DNA of 64,000 nt from Streptomyces canus. Lineage in GTDB: Bacteria > Actinomycetota > Actinomycetes > Streptomycetales > Streptomycetaceae. Positions 9,301-17,426 of the stretch are shown here, one piece after another. Numbering within the stretch: position 1 is the first letter of the stretch; the number at the start of each line of letters is the position of its first letter. The position numbers were made by a program, and so were the translations under genes. The stretch covers positions 3,195,001 through 3,259,000 of the forward strand of contig NZ_JAUSYQ010000002.1 of the NCBI RefSeq assembly GCF_030816965.1, read 5' to 3'. The notes under the pieces were generated by a model. That model had not been told where the DNA came from and did not search any database. It saw nothing but the letters and a program-made list of their open reading frames with translations.

Positions 9301-9656
9301 ACGACGAAGCGGTACCAGCCCTTGCCGCTGCGGATCACCGACTCCGCGGGCGGTGTTCCTCGCGGATCGAGCGTCCTGCGCAGGGAGTTGATGTGGGTGG
9401 GGAGCACCTTGGTGCCGCCGGCGGGCGGCTCCGGTCCCCAAACCGCGTCGAGCAGCCGCTCATGACTGACCACGGCTCCCTGGCTCAGCAGCAGCGCGGC
9501 CAGCACTGCCTGCCGTTTGACCGGGCCCAGCTGCAGCGGTGTCGCGCCGCGCCAGGCCCGTAACGGTCCGAGCACCTCTAATCGGAGCAGGTCAGGAGAT
9601 CCCCCGTCCACAGCCGTGCCTTCCGTCCCGTAGATCACCGGCAGGTTCACCAGCAT
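6312..9656 (-). CDS. AfsR/SARP-family transcriptional regulator (BTAD + NB-ARC + TPR)
   Basis: Of the possible starts I chose ATG 9654-9656 (MLVNLPVIYG), giving 1114 residues. The order is the classic AfsR one: OmpR-like winged helix (about 24-118, ending GKGWYRFVV), bacterial transcriptional activation domain (about 125-275), NB-ARC ATPase with P-loop GGAAGIGKT (334-342) and LLVLLDN-type Walker B, then TPR repeats to the end. AfsR-like proteins integrate ATP binding with activation of antibiotic or developmental genes. Two TTA codons encode L26 (9579-9581) and L32 (9561-9563), so translation should need the bldA tRNA. It converges with the kinase operon. No adjacent biosynthetic cluster is visible, so the target is unknown. 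Confidence 0.93.
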   Translation of the reverse strand: MLVNLPVIYGTEGTAVDGGSPDLLRLEVLGPLRAWRGATPLQLGPVKRQAVLAALLLSQGAVVSHERLLDAVWGPEPPAGGTKVLPTHINSLRRTLDPRGTPPAESVIRSGKGWYRFVVEDVRLDDVELEERGGEALRTVAAGDLATGVDQLASAIGLFRGEPLAGLPGPFARDERQRLEERRRTLRLERVKCLVLLGRFGDALDAVGGASASSEADRYDESLTALRIRALYGRGRQAEALKAYEGLRILLRDELGADPGEELRRVYEAVLRQDDAFLLPPPPAPLGTRDGIVPAELPHDTPGFAGRGSELARLHALLPIDRGPANTVVISAIGGAAGIGKTALAVHWAHQVRDRFPDGQLYVNLHGFDHDRRPLEPREALELLLTGLGLAASEIPPDHEAQARVLRTLLAGRRVLVLLDNAASADQVRPLLPAGPTCCVLVTSRNRLGDLVARDGAHALPLDILQPDAARALLSRTLGAHRVDEDKPAVDELIRLCGSLPLALRVAAARLAGDPALRTADLVAEMTEGNRLDALEPDGDVGSPLRTAFSVSYGALAPGARRLFRLLGLFPGADFTAEAAAAFLDTPLSRARRLLGALAAAHLIEPVTAGRYRFHDLLREYAGERALAEETAPEREAALERVLLWYLHAVRATAGTGLFPELPADLRPGEHPGVPPAAEPGRWLDAERANLLAVIDHAGRHGPRPVAWCLASALFNQFWIHLSRNTWQTIAQAALEAAEAEGDLFGQSAMHSSLSATRWDRGHIRQAMEHATRALDISRELGWVAGEASALGLRAFSKWSMSRLSSAYDDLTTGLRLFHAVGNPHFEGFGLVGLGMVCRELGRLREAAGHLESALGLDEERTRWDDGPAIQVLGGVYWELGRLTDGLDLLGPAVVSDKRAGYRDGRMMMLNCLAKISVELGRHEEGLEQAERTLAMVGDTKRYWIMPGILNTVAAAHRGLARPDRALRADQEALALAREAAFNRGEADTLVSLAVTHQHLGRHDKARAHAEQALRLARDHSFRVVEGQALTALSRTAEAERDRATAAELAEQALTIHRETGHRLGEARTLMALARLHRTTDGTAAELLGQQARAVFADVGVPEEPDFGPLRPAG

Positions 9657-10174
9657 TGCAGCACCCCGGCCGTGCTCAGGGACGGACCATCGCACAACCG
9701 TTCCTGTGGGCTGAGCGGGAGTGAGTCCGTTCAGCCGCGCGCCCCGAACGGTCTTGGGCGAGCTGGTCCCCGGCGTACTCGACCCCGGGGCGGCGACACG
9801 CATCCTGTGCGTGGTCCGGGCCCGGGAGGCACCCGCGGCCGGAGGCCGCTGATGGACACCGCCCTCCGCGACCTGGCCAAATGGATACGGCCAGAGGCGG
9901 CGGGGAGGCCCTGACCCATCCTCTGGTGGAGCAGGGGCCCCGCACGCTGACACCGTACCCGGTGTCCCAGGTCGCACGACGACGTTAACCCGATCGGCCC
10001 ATAACTCCGCAAGCCCGCCAGCAGGCGATCACCCGATCGAGCTAACTCGACCTCGTGCGCACTCCCTGGCGAGCAGTTATCAACCCCCACATTCCAGGAG
10101 CGGAGGAGCAGGCGACCCCACGGTTGCCCCGGCACCAGCGGTGCGGCAGCGACAGTGGGGCCCGAAGCCATCCG
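9657..10174. other. Intergenic region upstream of the AfsR-like gene, with an inverted repeat
   Basis: No convincing gene is seen in these 518 bp; short frames on both strands lack codon bias consistent with coding. A perfect inverted repeat GACACC-GTACCC-GGTGTC lies at 9949-9966, about 290 bp upstream of the chosen AfsR-like start, and could be an operator or promoter-proximal site on the minus strand. The long leader leaves open a start further upstream of 9656 in the same frame. Confidence 0.4.
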
Positions 10175-10480
10175 TCAGCCGGAGGCCACCGCCGGCCCGA
10201 AGTCCGCCTCCAGCCGCTCCCTCCACCCGGCGTCCGCCAGTCCCGCCCCCACCAGCACGTCCCGCCAGTCCTCCTTGGCCAGCTGGACGGCGTCGAGGAG
10301 CCGGTCCACCCGGCCCTGTCCGCACAGCAGCGTCGCTGCGGCGATCCGTTCCTTGTCCTCCCGGTCGCCCCGGTCGGTCAGGTGGTTGACCAGTTCGGTG
10401 AGGAGATCTCCCACCACCTCGCCGTCCCGGCCGGGGAAGTCCTCCGCGATGCGCCGTTCGACCCGCACGGTAAGCCCCAT
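10175..10480 (-). CDS. Conserved hypothetical protein, 101 residues
   Basis: ATG 10478-10480 is preceded by a strong GGAGGG ribosome site 6 nt upstream, and the frame shows normal Streptomyces third-position GC. The predicted protein is helical and highly charged (MGLTVRVERRIAEDFPG..., DRGDREDKERIAAATLL...), with no signal peptide, membrane helix or cysteine motif. Similar stand-alone cytoplasmic proteins occur in many Streptomyces genomes, but I know no function for them. It is divergent from the dioxygenase gene. Confidence 0.75.
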   Translation of the reverse strand: MGLTVRVERRIAEDFPGRDGEVVGDLLTELVNHLTDRGDREDKERIAAATLLCGQGRVDRLLDAVQLAKEDWRDVLVGAGLADAGWRERLEADFGPAVASG

Positions 10481-10626
10481 TTACCCTCCTTGTCGGCATA
10501 CGCCCCGGTACGGTATCGCGCCCGCCCCTCCCGAGACCGCAACCTGTCTCGCAGAAAACTTGACGACCCCCCATTTTGCCGAACTGACAGCCCATCAACA
10601 GCGACCGCTCTTACGGTGCCGTGTTC

Positions 10627-11457
10627 ATGACAGACACCCCCATGAATGAGGCTCCCATGAACGAGGCCCCCATGAACGAGACCTCCCTGACCGACCCCCC
10701 GACGAGAGACATCCTCGCCCGCCGCACCGTCCTGGTCGCCACGGGCGCCACCGCCGCCGCCCTCGCCCTCGGCGCCGCAGCCCCCGGCACCCCCACCGCC
10801 CGGACGGCCGGCACCACCGACACCGCCCCCGTGGCGGCCGCGGCGGTCTGCACCCTCACCAAGGAGATGACCGAAGGCCCCTACTACCTCGACGGCCAGT
10901 ACGTCCGGGCCGACATCACCGAGGGCAAGACCGGCTTCCCGCTCGAACTCGCCCTCACGGTCGTCGACGACGACACCTGCGCCACGATCAGCAACGCCCT
11001 CGTCGAGATCTGGCACTGCGACGCGCTCGGTGAGTACTCCGGCTACGTCGGCAACAACGGCCACGACGAGCCCGACAGCGGCACCTTCCTGCGCGGCGGC
11101 GTCCTCACCGACTCCAGCGGCGTCGCCCGGATCACCACGGTCTACCCGGGCTGGTACCGGGGCCGCTGTGTCCACATCCACGTGAAGGTGCACGTCGGCG
11201 TCACGCTCACCTCCGACGGCTCCTTCACCGGCGGCACCGAACTCCACACCGGCCAGCTCTTCTTCGACGAGACGGTCACCGCCAAGGTCGGCGCGCTCTC
11301 GCCGTACTCGGCCAACACGGTCACCCGCACCACCCTCGCCCAGGACGGGATCTACGACGACGGCGGCGCCGCGTCCGGCCTCCTGACCCTGACCGCCCTG
11401 GGCAGCACCCCCTCCGCCGGCTACTCCGGCACCCTGACGCTCGGCGTCGAACGCTGA
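10627..11457 (+). CDS. Secreted intradiol ring-cleavage dioxygenase-like protein
   Basis: With the ATG at 10627 the protein has 276 residues. ARRTVLVATG (31-40) followed by an alanine-rich hydrophobic stretch looks like a Tat or Tat-like signal. The mature part contains EGPYYLDGQYVRADI (83-97), EIWHCDALGEYSGY (127-140) and YPGWYRGRCVHIHV (173-186); Y138, Y177, H183 and H185 are the expected non-haem iron(III) ligands of protocatechuate/catechol intradiol dioxygenases. Family members open catechol rings; secreted ones are thought to act on lignin- or humus-derived aromatics. The N-terminus carries three tandem 15-bp repeats (10642-10686), each with an ATG, so the true start is ambiguous (GTG 10621, ATG 10627, 10642, 10657 or 10672). 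Confidence 0.85.
   Translation: MTDTPMNEAPMNEAPMNETSLTDPPTRDILARRTVLVATGATAAALALGAAAPGTPTARTAGTTDTAPVAAAAVCTLTKEMTEGPYYLDGQYVRADITEGKTGFPLELALTVVDDDTCATISNALVEIWHCDALGEYSGYVGNNGHDEPDSGTFLRGGVLTDSSGVARITTVYPGWYRGRCVHIHVKVHVGVTLTSDGSFTGGTELHTGQLFFDETVTAKVGALSPYSANTVTRTTLAQDGIYDDGGAASGLLTLTALGSTPSAGYSGTLTLGVER
10642..10686 (+). repeat. Three tandem 15-bp start-codon repeats
   Basis: Copies at 10642-10656, 10657-10671 and 10672-10686 each encode MNEAP or MNETS. Copies one and two contain GAGG followed by five bases and then the ATG of the next copy, so every repeat provides a ribosome site for its neighbour. A TACGGT -10-like box at 10612-10617 lies so close upstream that the transcript could begin at or near the first ATG. 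Confidence 0.8.
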
Positions 11458-11462
11458 TCACG

Positions 11463-11496
11463 CGTCGCCCGCCGCCCACAAGAGCGGCGGGCGACG
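11463..11496. terminator. Bidirectional hairpin terminator
   Basis: CGTCGCCCGCCGC (11463-11475) is perfectly complementary to 11484-11496, a 13-bp GC stem with an 8-nt loop, lying exactly between the convergent stops of the dioxygenase-like gene and the DUF4360 gene. It lacks U-tracts, as usual for Streptomyces terminators. Confidence 0.9.
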
Positions 11497-11501
11497 TCCG
11501 T

Positions 11502-12152
11502 TCAGTTGCCGGGGCACTCCTTCCACGCCATGTGGTACACGGTGCTGATGTCGCCGTCGGTCGAGTCCATCGTCATGAAGCTGACCTTGGACGGCGAGGA
11601 GGTGCCCGCGTTCACCCGGACCTCGGTGTTGATGTTGAAGTTGCGCTGGACTCCGCAGGGCGCCCACACCAGTTGGGCCCAGTCCGTGGTGTCGGTCGCC
11701 TGCCAGTTGTCGTTGTAGGCGCCGGGGAAGGTGTGGGTCTTGAAGGCCGTCTGCGAGGAGCCCTGGAAGTAGTACGAGGCCCGCTGGACGCCGCTCGCGC
11801 CGGCCTGGAGCGAGGCGAAGCCCCGGTAGTCCGCCTCGGCGATGGCGTACGTGAAGCCCTGGGGGACATGGACGATCAGGTTGAGCTGGCAGTTCTTGCG
11901 GAACGCCGTGGGGTCGGAGTTGCCGCCGACCTGGGCGAGGTAGTCGCTGTAGGTGACCGTGAACGCGGTGTTGTCCTCGGAGACGGCGACGGCCGCCGTG
12001 CCCGCGGGACAGCCGGAGCCGTTCACCGTGGCGACATTGATGACGATCTTGTCCGGGGGCGGGTCGACGAACCCGCCGGACGGGTTGTGCGCGGGCACCG
12101 CCGCGGTCACGAGGGCGGCGACGGCGCCACCCAGAAGCAGTCCACTTGCCAT
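11502..12152 (-). CDS. Secreted DUF4360-family protein
   Basis: ATG 12150-12152 follows AGGAGA at a good distance; this gives 216 residues starting with a hydrophobic signal peptide (MASGLLLGGAVAALVTAAVPA). The mature sequence has the DUF4360 hallmarks: GSGCPAGTA near the N-terminus, a central NCQLNLIVHVPQGF segment, and paired cysteines that probably form disulfides (CPAG...NCQL, PCGVQR...KECPG). These proteins are secreted by fungi and streptomycetes; their molecular role is not established. It shares a terminator with the dioxygenase-like gene and has its own promoter region. Confidence 0.85.
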   Translation of the reverse strand: MASGLLLGGAVAALVTAAVPAHNPSGGFVDPPPDKIVINVATVNGSGCPAGTAAVAVSEDNTAFTVTYSDYLAQVGGNSDPTAFRKNCQLNLIVHVPQGFTYAIAEADYRGFASLQAGASGVQRASYYFQGSSQTAFKTHTFPGAYNDNWQATDTTDWAQLVWAPCGVQRNFNINTEVRVNAGTSSPSKVSFMTMDSTDGDISTVYHMAWKECPGN

Positions 12153-12324
12153 GGGGGGTCTCTCCTCTGCGCTGAAGTTGAAGCATGGAGAACCTGTGTG
12201 TTTTCTGTGAAGCACCGCGGCGAGGGAATCGTAGGGAGCGCCCTGTGGCACCGCCAGAGCGAACTCCAGCCATTCCAGTGATGTCCGAACTCACATGCAA
12301 GCAGAGGAAGTTGGGCCCCAGGAA

Positions 12325-12783
12325 TCAGGGGTTCTCCCACGCCGCCGGTTCGGCCGCGAGCTGCTGGACCGGCTCCGGGAGCGCGTCGCCCGCGATGTCG
12401 GCGATGGTGACGCCCTCGAGGATCTTGCGGACATTGGCCCGCAGGGCGATCCACAGCGGGAGCAGCGGCTGTGCGGAGCCGGTGTACTCCAGACCGGTGG
12501 GACGCTCGCCGCGCACCGACACGATCGGCCCGTCGACCGCGCGGATGACGTCCGCGACGGTGATGGCCGAGGCCTCCCGGGCGAGCCGGTAACCGCCGCC
12601 CCCGCCACGCCTGCTGTCGACGATCCCACCGCGCCTCAGGTCGCCGAGAATCCCCTCCAGGAACTTGTGCGGAATGTCCTGGACCAGGGCGATGGCCTCG
12701 GCCTTCACCGGCTCCGCGTCCTGCCTCACGGCAAGCTCCAGCACCGCCCGTACCGCGTAGTCCGCCCGTGCAGAGATCCTCAT
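12325..12783 (-). CDS. Rrf2-family transcriptional regulator without Fe-S cysteines
   Basis: Starting at ATG 12781-12783 (MRISARADYAVRA) the protein has 152 residues. The winged-helix N-terminus MRISARADYAVRAVLELA, the IPHKFLEGILGDLRRGGIVDSRRGGGGGYRLAR wing and the AITVADVIRAVDGP helix are diagnostic of Rrf2. Relatives such as IscR or NsrR bind an iron-sulfur cluster through three cysteines; this protein contains no cysteine, so it must sense something else or act as a YwnA/CymR-like apo-regulator. It is divergent from the GH35 gene, with only 112 bp between starts, so it may control that enzyme; this is inference. Confidence 0.9.
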   Translation of the reverse strand: MRISARADYAVRAVLELAVRQDAEPVKAEAIALVQDIPHKFLEGILGDLRRGGIVDSRRGGGGGYRLAREASAITVADVIRAVDGPIVSVRGERPTGLEYTGSAQPLLPLWIALRANVRKILEGVTIADIAGDALPEPVQQLAAEPAAWENP

Positions 12784-12895
12784 ACGACAATTGTGCGGCG
12801 TTAGGGCGTGGACGACGGCCACGCCACAATAGGCACACCACACACACCCACGGACGGACTGGCGCTAGCTTGCGGCACGACCAGGAGGCGCTCCC

Positions 12896-15883
12896 TTGGA
12901 GCTGAGCAGACGTACATTCAGCGCCCTCGCCGGCACCACGGCGCTCGGCTTCGCGCTGAGCGGCAGTGGTGGGGAGACCACCCCGGTGTACGCCTCCCAC
13001 AGCGTGCCCACCGGGCCCGCACCGGGCGCGCCCGCGGCCGACCGGGTACGGCACAAGGTCGGCTACGACAAGTACTCGCTGCTGGTCGACGGCCGGCGTC
13101 TGGTGCTGCGGTCGGGCGAGATGCACCCCTTCCGACTGCCGAGTCCGTCGCTGTGGCGGGACGTCCTGCAGAAGATGCGCGCCCACGGCTTCAACGCGGT
13201 GAGTGTGTACGTGGCCTGGAACTACCACTCCCCCGGCCCCGGCCAGTACGACTTCACCGGCGTCCGCGACCTCGACCTGTTCCTGCGCACGGCCACCGAG
13301 ACCGGCCTCTACGTGATCCTGCGCCCCGGCCCGTACATCAACGCCGAGGTCGACGGCGGCGGCTTCCCGGGCTGGCTCACGGCGACCGCGGGCCGGGCCC
13401 GCACCTCCGACCCGACGTATCTGTCCTACGTCGACGAGTGGCTGACCGAGGTCGACTCGATCGCCGCCCGGCACCTGTTCACCCAGGGCACGGGCACGGT
13501 CCTGCTCTACCAGATCGAGAACGAGTACGACGCCTTCGTCGACAAGAGCCTCGGCCGCGACTACATGTCCCACCTGTACAAGAAGGTGCGCGCCGACGGG
13601 ATCGACGTACCGCTGTTCCACAACGACAAGGGCAGGAACGGCTACTGGGCCCCCGGTTCCTTCAACACCAGGGGCGAGGAGCGCGGTTGGCTGTACGGCT
13701 TCGACGGGTATCCCGACCCGGCCCAGGTGCCGCCGGACTGGGGGGACTTCGGGGAGGGCGGCCTCAAGGGCGGGGCGACGGCCAGCCCCAGGACACCCGG
13801 GTTCATCCCGGAGTTCGGCGGCGGCTGGTTCGACCCGTGGGGCGGGGCCACCTTCGACGGCAAGGGGTACGCCGAGGCGCGGTACACCCGGGACGCGGCC
13901 TACGAGCGGCGTTTCCAGCTCACCAACCTGGCCAACGGCATCACCGTGCACAACGTCTACATGACCTTCGGCGGCACCTCGTGGGGCTGGCTGCCCGCGC
14001 CGCAGGTCTACACGTCGTACGACTACGGGGCGGCGATCGACGAGGCACGCCGGCAGACCCCGAAACTCGCTCCGCTCCACCAGCTCGGCCATCTCCTGGG
14101 GACCGTGCCGGACTTCGCCAAGCTGGACCGGGCGGACGCGGTGCGGGCCGAGGACGAGCGGCTGAAGGTGTACCACCTGACCAACCCGGACACCGGCTCC
14201 CATGTGTACGTCGTGCGCAACGACACCGACGCACCGATCACGACGACCATCCCGGCCGCCGGGATCGACGTGGCGTTCACCGTCGCCGCCCATGACGCCC
14301 GGCTGCTCACCACCAACCTGCAGTTGGGCGGGCGCACCCTCAAGTTCGCCACCGCCCAGCCCATGATGTGCCGCAGGGTCGGGCGGATGGACGTCGCCAT
14401 CTTCACGGCCCCGCACGGCGAGATGGCACAGGTCCTGCTGGAGTGCCCGGAGGAGCCGCTGGTCACCCGGGGCGACGCGGAACCCGCGTGGAACTACGAC
14501 CTCGGCGTCCTCAGGATCACCGTGCCGGTGGGCGTCGGCGGCCCGGCCCGGGTGCGGGTCGAGGCCGGGGGCAGCGACACCCCGCTCCTGCTGATCTTCG
14601 CCGACGACCCCTGGTCGCTGCGGCTGTTCCCGGTGGACACCCCGACCGGACCGGTGCTGGTGTACGGGCCCTCGCTGGTGCGCGGGGCCACCCTGGACGG
14701 CCCGACCGTCCATCTCACCGGCGACACCGTCGCGGGCACGGGCATGGAGGTGTGGGGGCCGCGCGGCATGAGCCGGATCACCTGGAACGGACGCCCGCTG
14801 CCCACCTCCGCCACCACCATGGGCAGCCTGCGGGCCGACATGCCGGCCACGCCGGGGCAGCTCCCGATCCCCGCCGTGGGCGCGGTGCGGCTGCCCGCGC
14901 TGGGCGGCTGGCGGCGCCGTACCGAGAACTTCGAGTCCCTCCCGGACTACGACGACTCCGTCTGGACGACGGTGGACCGCACGAGCTCGTACAGCACCAC
15001 CCCGGTCCCGAAGGGGCAGCCGGTCCTGTTCGCCGACGACTACGGCTTCCACTACGGCGACGTCTGGTACCGGGGACGCCTTACGGGCGCGGACGAGCTG
15101 GAGTCGGTGTCCCTGTCCTACAGCACCGGCACGCAGGGGCTGCTGATGGCGTGGCTGGACGGCGAGCCACTGGGCACGCACCGGATGCCGGTGCCGGACA
15201 AGAGCACCGCGCGCAAGGGGAGTTGGAGGGCGACGGCCACCTTTGACGTGCCGCCGCCCTCCGGTCACTCGCCGCGCGTCCTGTCCGTCCTCGTACGGCG
15301 GATGGCGCACGACATGGACGGCGGATCCGCCGACTCCCACAAGGTGGCCCGGGGGTTGACGGAGGTCACCTTCAAGGGCGGTTCGCCGAAGGTGAGTTGG
15401 CGCATCCGGGGCGAGACGACACCCGACCCGGTGCGCGGTCCGCTCAACAACGGCGGACTGTACGGGGAGCGCAAGGGCTGGCATCTGCCGGGCTTCGCCG
15501 AAGAGCACTGGGAGGACACGGAGTTGCCGCGTGCCGACCGGCGCCAGGGGGTCACCTGGTACCGGACGACGTTCCGGCTCGCCGTCGCCCCCGGCATCGA
15601 CGCCTCGGTCGGCCTCACCCTCGACGACGATCCGAAGCGCGCCTACCGCGTCCAGATCTTCCTCAACGGCTGGAACATGGGCCAGTACGTCAACGACGTG
15701 GGCCCGCAGCACACCTTCGTCCTGCCGAACGGCATCCTGCGCACCCGCGGCACCAACACCCTGGCGCTGGCGGTGCTGTCCGACGGGACGACGGAGTCGG
15801 GACCGGGGGACGTACGGCTGACGGCGCTGGGGGCCTCGGCCGGAGGAGTGCCGGTGACACCGGTGGACTCCCCCGGCCGCTGA
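12896..15883 (+). CDS. Secreted GH35 beta-galactosidase
   Basis: A TTG start at 12896 lies 9 nt after a strong AGGAGG, giving 995 residues. An N-terminal SRRTFSALAGTTALGFALSG sequence is a Tat-like signal. The catalytic TIM barrel (about 55-390) shows GH35 signatures: RSGEMHPFRLP, PGPYINAE, QIENEY with predicted acid/base E210, and IPEFGGGWFDPWGG with nucleophile E306. The rest forms the beta-sandwich domains seen in large beta-galactosidases, with the terminal jelly-roll FLNGWNMGQYVNDVGPQ near 920. It removes terminal beta-galactosyl residues, plausibly from pectic galactan or arabinogalactan, which fits the arabinan genes that converge on it 4 bp away. Confidence 0.93.
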   Translation: MELSRRTFSALAGTTALGFALSGSGGETTPVYASHSVPTGPAPGAPAADRVRHKVGYDKYSLLVDGRRLVLRSGEMHPFRLPSPSLWRDVLQKMRAHGFNAVSVYVAWNYHSPGPGQYDFTGVRDLDLFLRTATETGLYVILRPGPYINAEVDGGGFPGWLTATAGRARTSDPTYLSYVDEWLTEVDSIAARHLFTQGTGTVLLYQIENEYDAFVDKSLGRDYMSHLYKKVRADGIDVPLFHNDKGRNGYWAPGSFNTRGEERGWLYGFDGYPDPAQVPPDWGDFGEGGLKGGATASPRTPGFIPEFGGGWFDPWGGATFDGKGYAEARYTRDAAYERRFQLTNLANGITVHNVYMTFGGTSWGWLPAPQVYTSYDYGAAIDEARRQTPKLAPLHQLGHLLGTVPDFAKLDRADAVRAEDERLKVYHLTNPDTGSHVYVVRNDTDAPITTTIPAAGIDVAFTVAAHDARLLTTNLQLGGRTLKFATAQPMMCRRVGRMDVAIFTAPHGEMAQVLLECPEEPLVTRGDAEPAWNYDLGVLRITVPVGVGGPARVRVEAGGSDTPLLLIFADDPWSLRLFPVDTPTGPVLVYGPSLVRGATLDGPTVHLTGDTVAGTGMEVWGPRGMSRITWNGRPLPTSATTMGSLRADMPATPGQLPIPAVGAVRLPALGGWRRRTENFESLPDYDDSVWTTVDRTSSYSTTPVPKGQPVLFADDYGFHYGDVWYRGRLTGADELESVSLSYSTGTQGLLMAWLDGEPLGTHRMPVPDKSTARKGSWRATATFDVPPPSGHSPRVLSVLVRRMAHDMDGGSADSHKVARGLTEVTFKGGSPKVSWRIRGETTPDPVRGPLNNGGLYGERKGWHLPGFAEEHWEDTELPRADRRQGVTWYRTTFRLAVAPGIDASVGLTLDDDPKRAYRVQIFLNGWNMGQYVNDVGPQHTFVLPNGILRTRGTNTLALAVLSDGTTESGPGDVRLTALGASAGGVPVTPVDSPGR

Positions 15884-15887
15884 ACCG

Positions 15888-17405
15888 TCAGGCCAGCCGG
15901 ATCACGTTCCAGGACAGCGGCTCCAGTACGGCGGCAAGCGTGCCGTCCTTCAGCGCGGTGCCCTCGGCCGCGTGCGGGGCGACCCGCTCGGGGGCGTCGA
16001 GGGTGTTGCGGGCGTCCGGGTCGGTGTCCGCGAGGACGCTGTGCTCGACGACGCTCGTCAAGTTCAGCCCACTCAGGGCGACTTCGAGCGGCAGCGGGGC
16101 GTTCTGGCTGCGGTTGACGGCGAAGACGGTGACCGTGCCGTCCTCGGCCCGCACGGCGGTGGCGTGCAGAAGGTCCGTCTCGCCGTACTTCTTCGTCTCG
16201 TACGTCGGTGAGTCGACCCGTACGTCGAGGACCTCACCGCGGCCGTACTTCGAGGCCTGCGCGAACGGGAAGAACGTCGTCTGACGCCAGGCCGGGCCGC
16301 CCGGCTCGGTCATGATCGGGGCGATCACGTTGACGAGCTGGGCGAGACAGGCGACGGTGACGCGGTCGGCGTGCCGCAGCAGGGCGATGAGGAGCGAGCC
16401 GAAGACGACCGCGTCGAGGACGCTGTAGTTGTCCTCCAGGAGGCGGGGGGCCTCCGCCCAGTCCCGCGCGCCGGAGTTCTCGATCTCGTGCCACTCCGAG
16501 ATGTACCAGACGTTCCACTCGTCGAAGGAGAGGTTGATCTTCTTCTTCGACTTCAGCTTCGCGCCGATGTGGTCGGCGGTGGCGACCACGTTCTCGATGA
16601 AGGACTCCGTGTCGACGGCGGAGGCCAGGAAGGAGTCGACGTCGCCGTTCTCGGGCTGGTAGTAGGCGTGCAGGGAGATGTAGTCGACGAGGTCGTACGT
16701 CTCGGCGAGGACCGTTGCCTCCCACTCGGCGAACGTGGGCATGGCCTGGCTGGAGGAGCCGCAGGCGACGAGTTCGACGCCCGGGTCGATCTGGCGCATC
16801 GCGCGGGCCGTCTCGGCGGCGATCCGGCCGTACTCCGTCGCCGTCTTGTGGCCGGTCTGCCAGGGGCCGTCCATCTCGTTGCCGAGGCACCAGAGGTTGA
16901 TGCCGAAGGGGTCCTTGTCGCCGTGGGCCCCGCGGAGGTCGGAGAGGGCGGTGCCGGCCGGGTGGTTGGCGTACTCCTGGAGTTCGAGGGCCTCGGCGAC
17001 ACCGCGAGTGCCGAGGTTGAGGGCCATCATCGGCTCGGCCTGGGGGCCGACCTTCTTCAGGAAGGCGATGTACTCGGAGAGGCCGAAGCGGTTGGTCTCG
17101 GTGGAGCGCCAGGCGAGGTCGAGGCGGCGGGGGCGGTCCTCCACCGGGCCGACGCTGTCCTCCCACTTGTAGCCCGAGACGAAGTTGCCGCCGGGGTAGC
17201 GGATGGCGGTGACGCCGAGTTCGCGGACGAGTTCCAGGACGTCGGTGCGGATGCCGTCCTCGTCCGCGGAGGGGTGACCGGGTTCGAAGATGCCGGTGTA
17301 GACGCAGCGGCCCAGGTGTTCCACGAAGGAGCCGAAGAGGCGGGGGTTCACTTCGCCGACCTTGAAGGCGGGGTCGAGCGTGAAGCGGGCGGTGGGCTTG
17401 CTCAT
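15888..17405 (-). CDS. Intracellular GH51 alpha-L-arabinofuranosidase
   Basis: 505 residues, no signal peptide, so cytoplasmic. GH51 signatures are clear: NPRLFGSFVEHLGRCVY-type N-terminus, RYPGGNF (69-75), LWCLGNEMDGPWQ with acid/base E177, and FDEWNVWY with nucleophile E296, followed by the C-terminal beta domain ending in SWNVIRLA. It liberates L-arabinofuranose from imported arabino-oligosaccharides, the last step of the pathway whose importer and endo-arabinanase lie immediately upstream. ATG 17403-17405 follows AAAGG; the gap to the GH43 gene is only 21 bp, so they are cotranscribed. Confidence 0.95.
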   Translation of the reverse strand: MSKPTARFTLDPAFKVGEVNPRLFGSFVEHLGRCVYTGIFEPGHPSADEDGIRTDVLELVRELGVTAIRYPGGNFVSGYKWEDSVGPVEDRPRRLDLAWRSTETNRFGLSEYIAFLKKVGPQAEPMMALNLGTRGVAEALELQEYANHPAGTALSDLRGAHGDKDPFGINLWCLGNEMDGPWQTGHKTATEYGRIAAETARAMRQIDPGVELVACGSSSQAMPTFAEWEATVLAETYDLVDYISLHAYYQPENGDVDSFLASAVDTESFIENVVATADHIGAKLKSKKKINLSFDEWNVWYISEWHEIENSGARDWAEAPRLLEDNYSVLDAVVFGSLLIALLRHADRVTVACLAQLVNVIAPIMTEPGGPAWRQTTFFPFAQASKYGRGEVLDVRVDSPTYETKKYGETDLLHATAVRAEDGTVTVFAVNRSQNAPLPLEVALSGLNLTSVVEHSVLADTDPDARNTLDAPERVAPHAAEGTALKDGTLAAVLEPLSWNVIRLA

Positions 17406-17426
17406 GGGGACCTTTCAGGAACGGAG

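Noticed and set aside
12107..15712. 1201-codon minus-strand frame opposite GH35
   Set aside because: Shadow of the GH35 and Rrf2 genes; no conserved motif.
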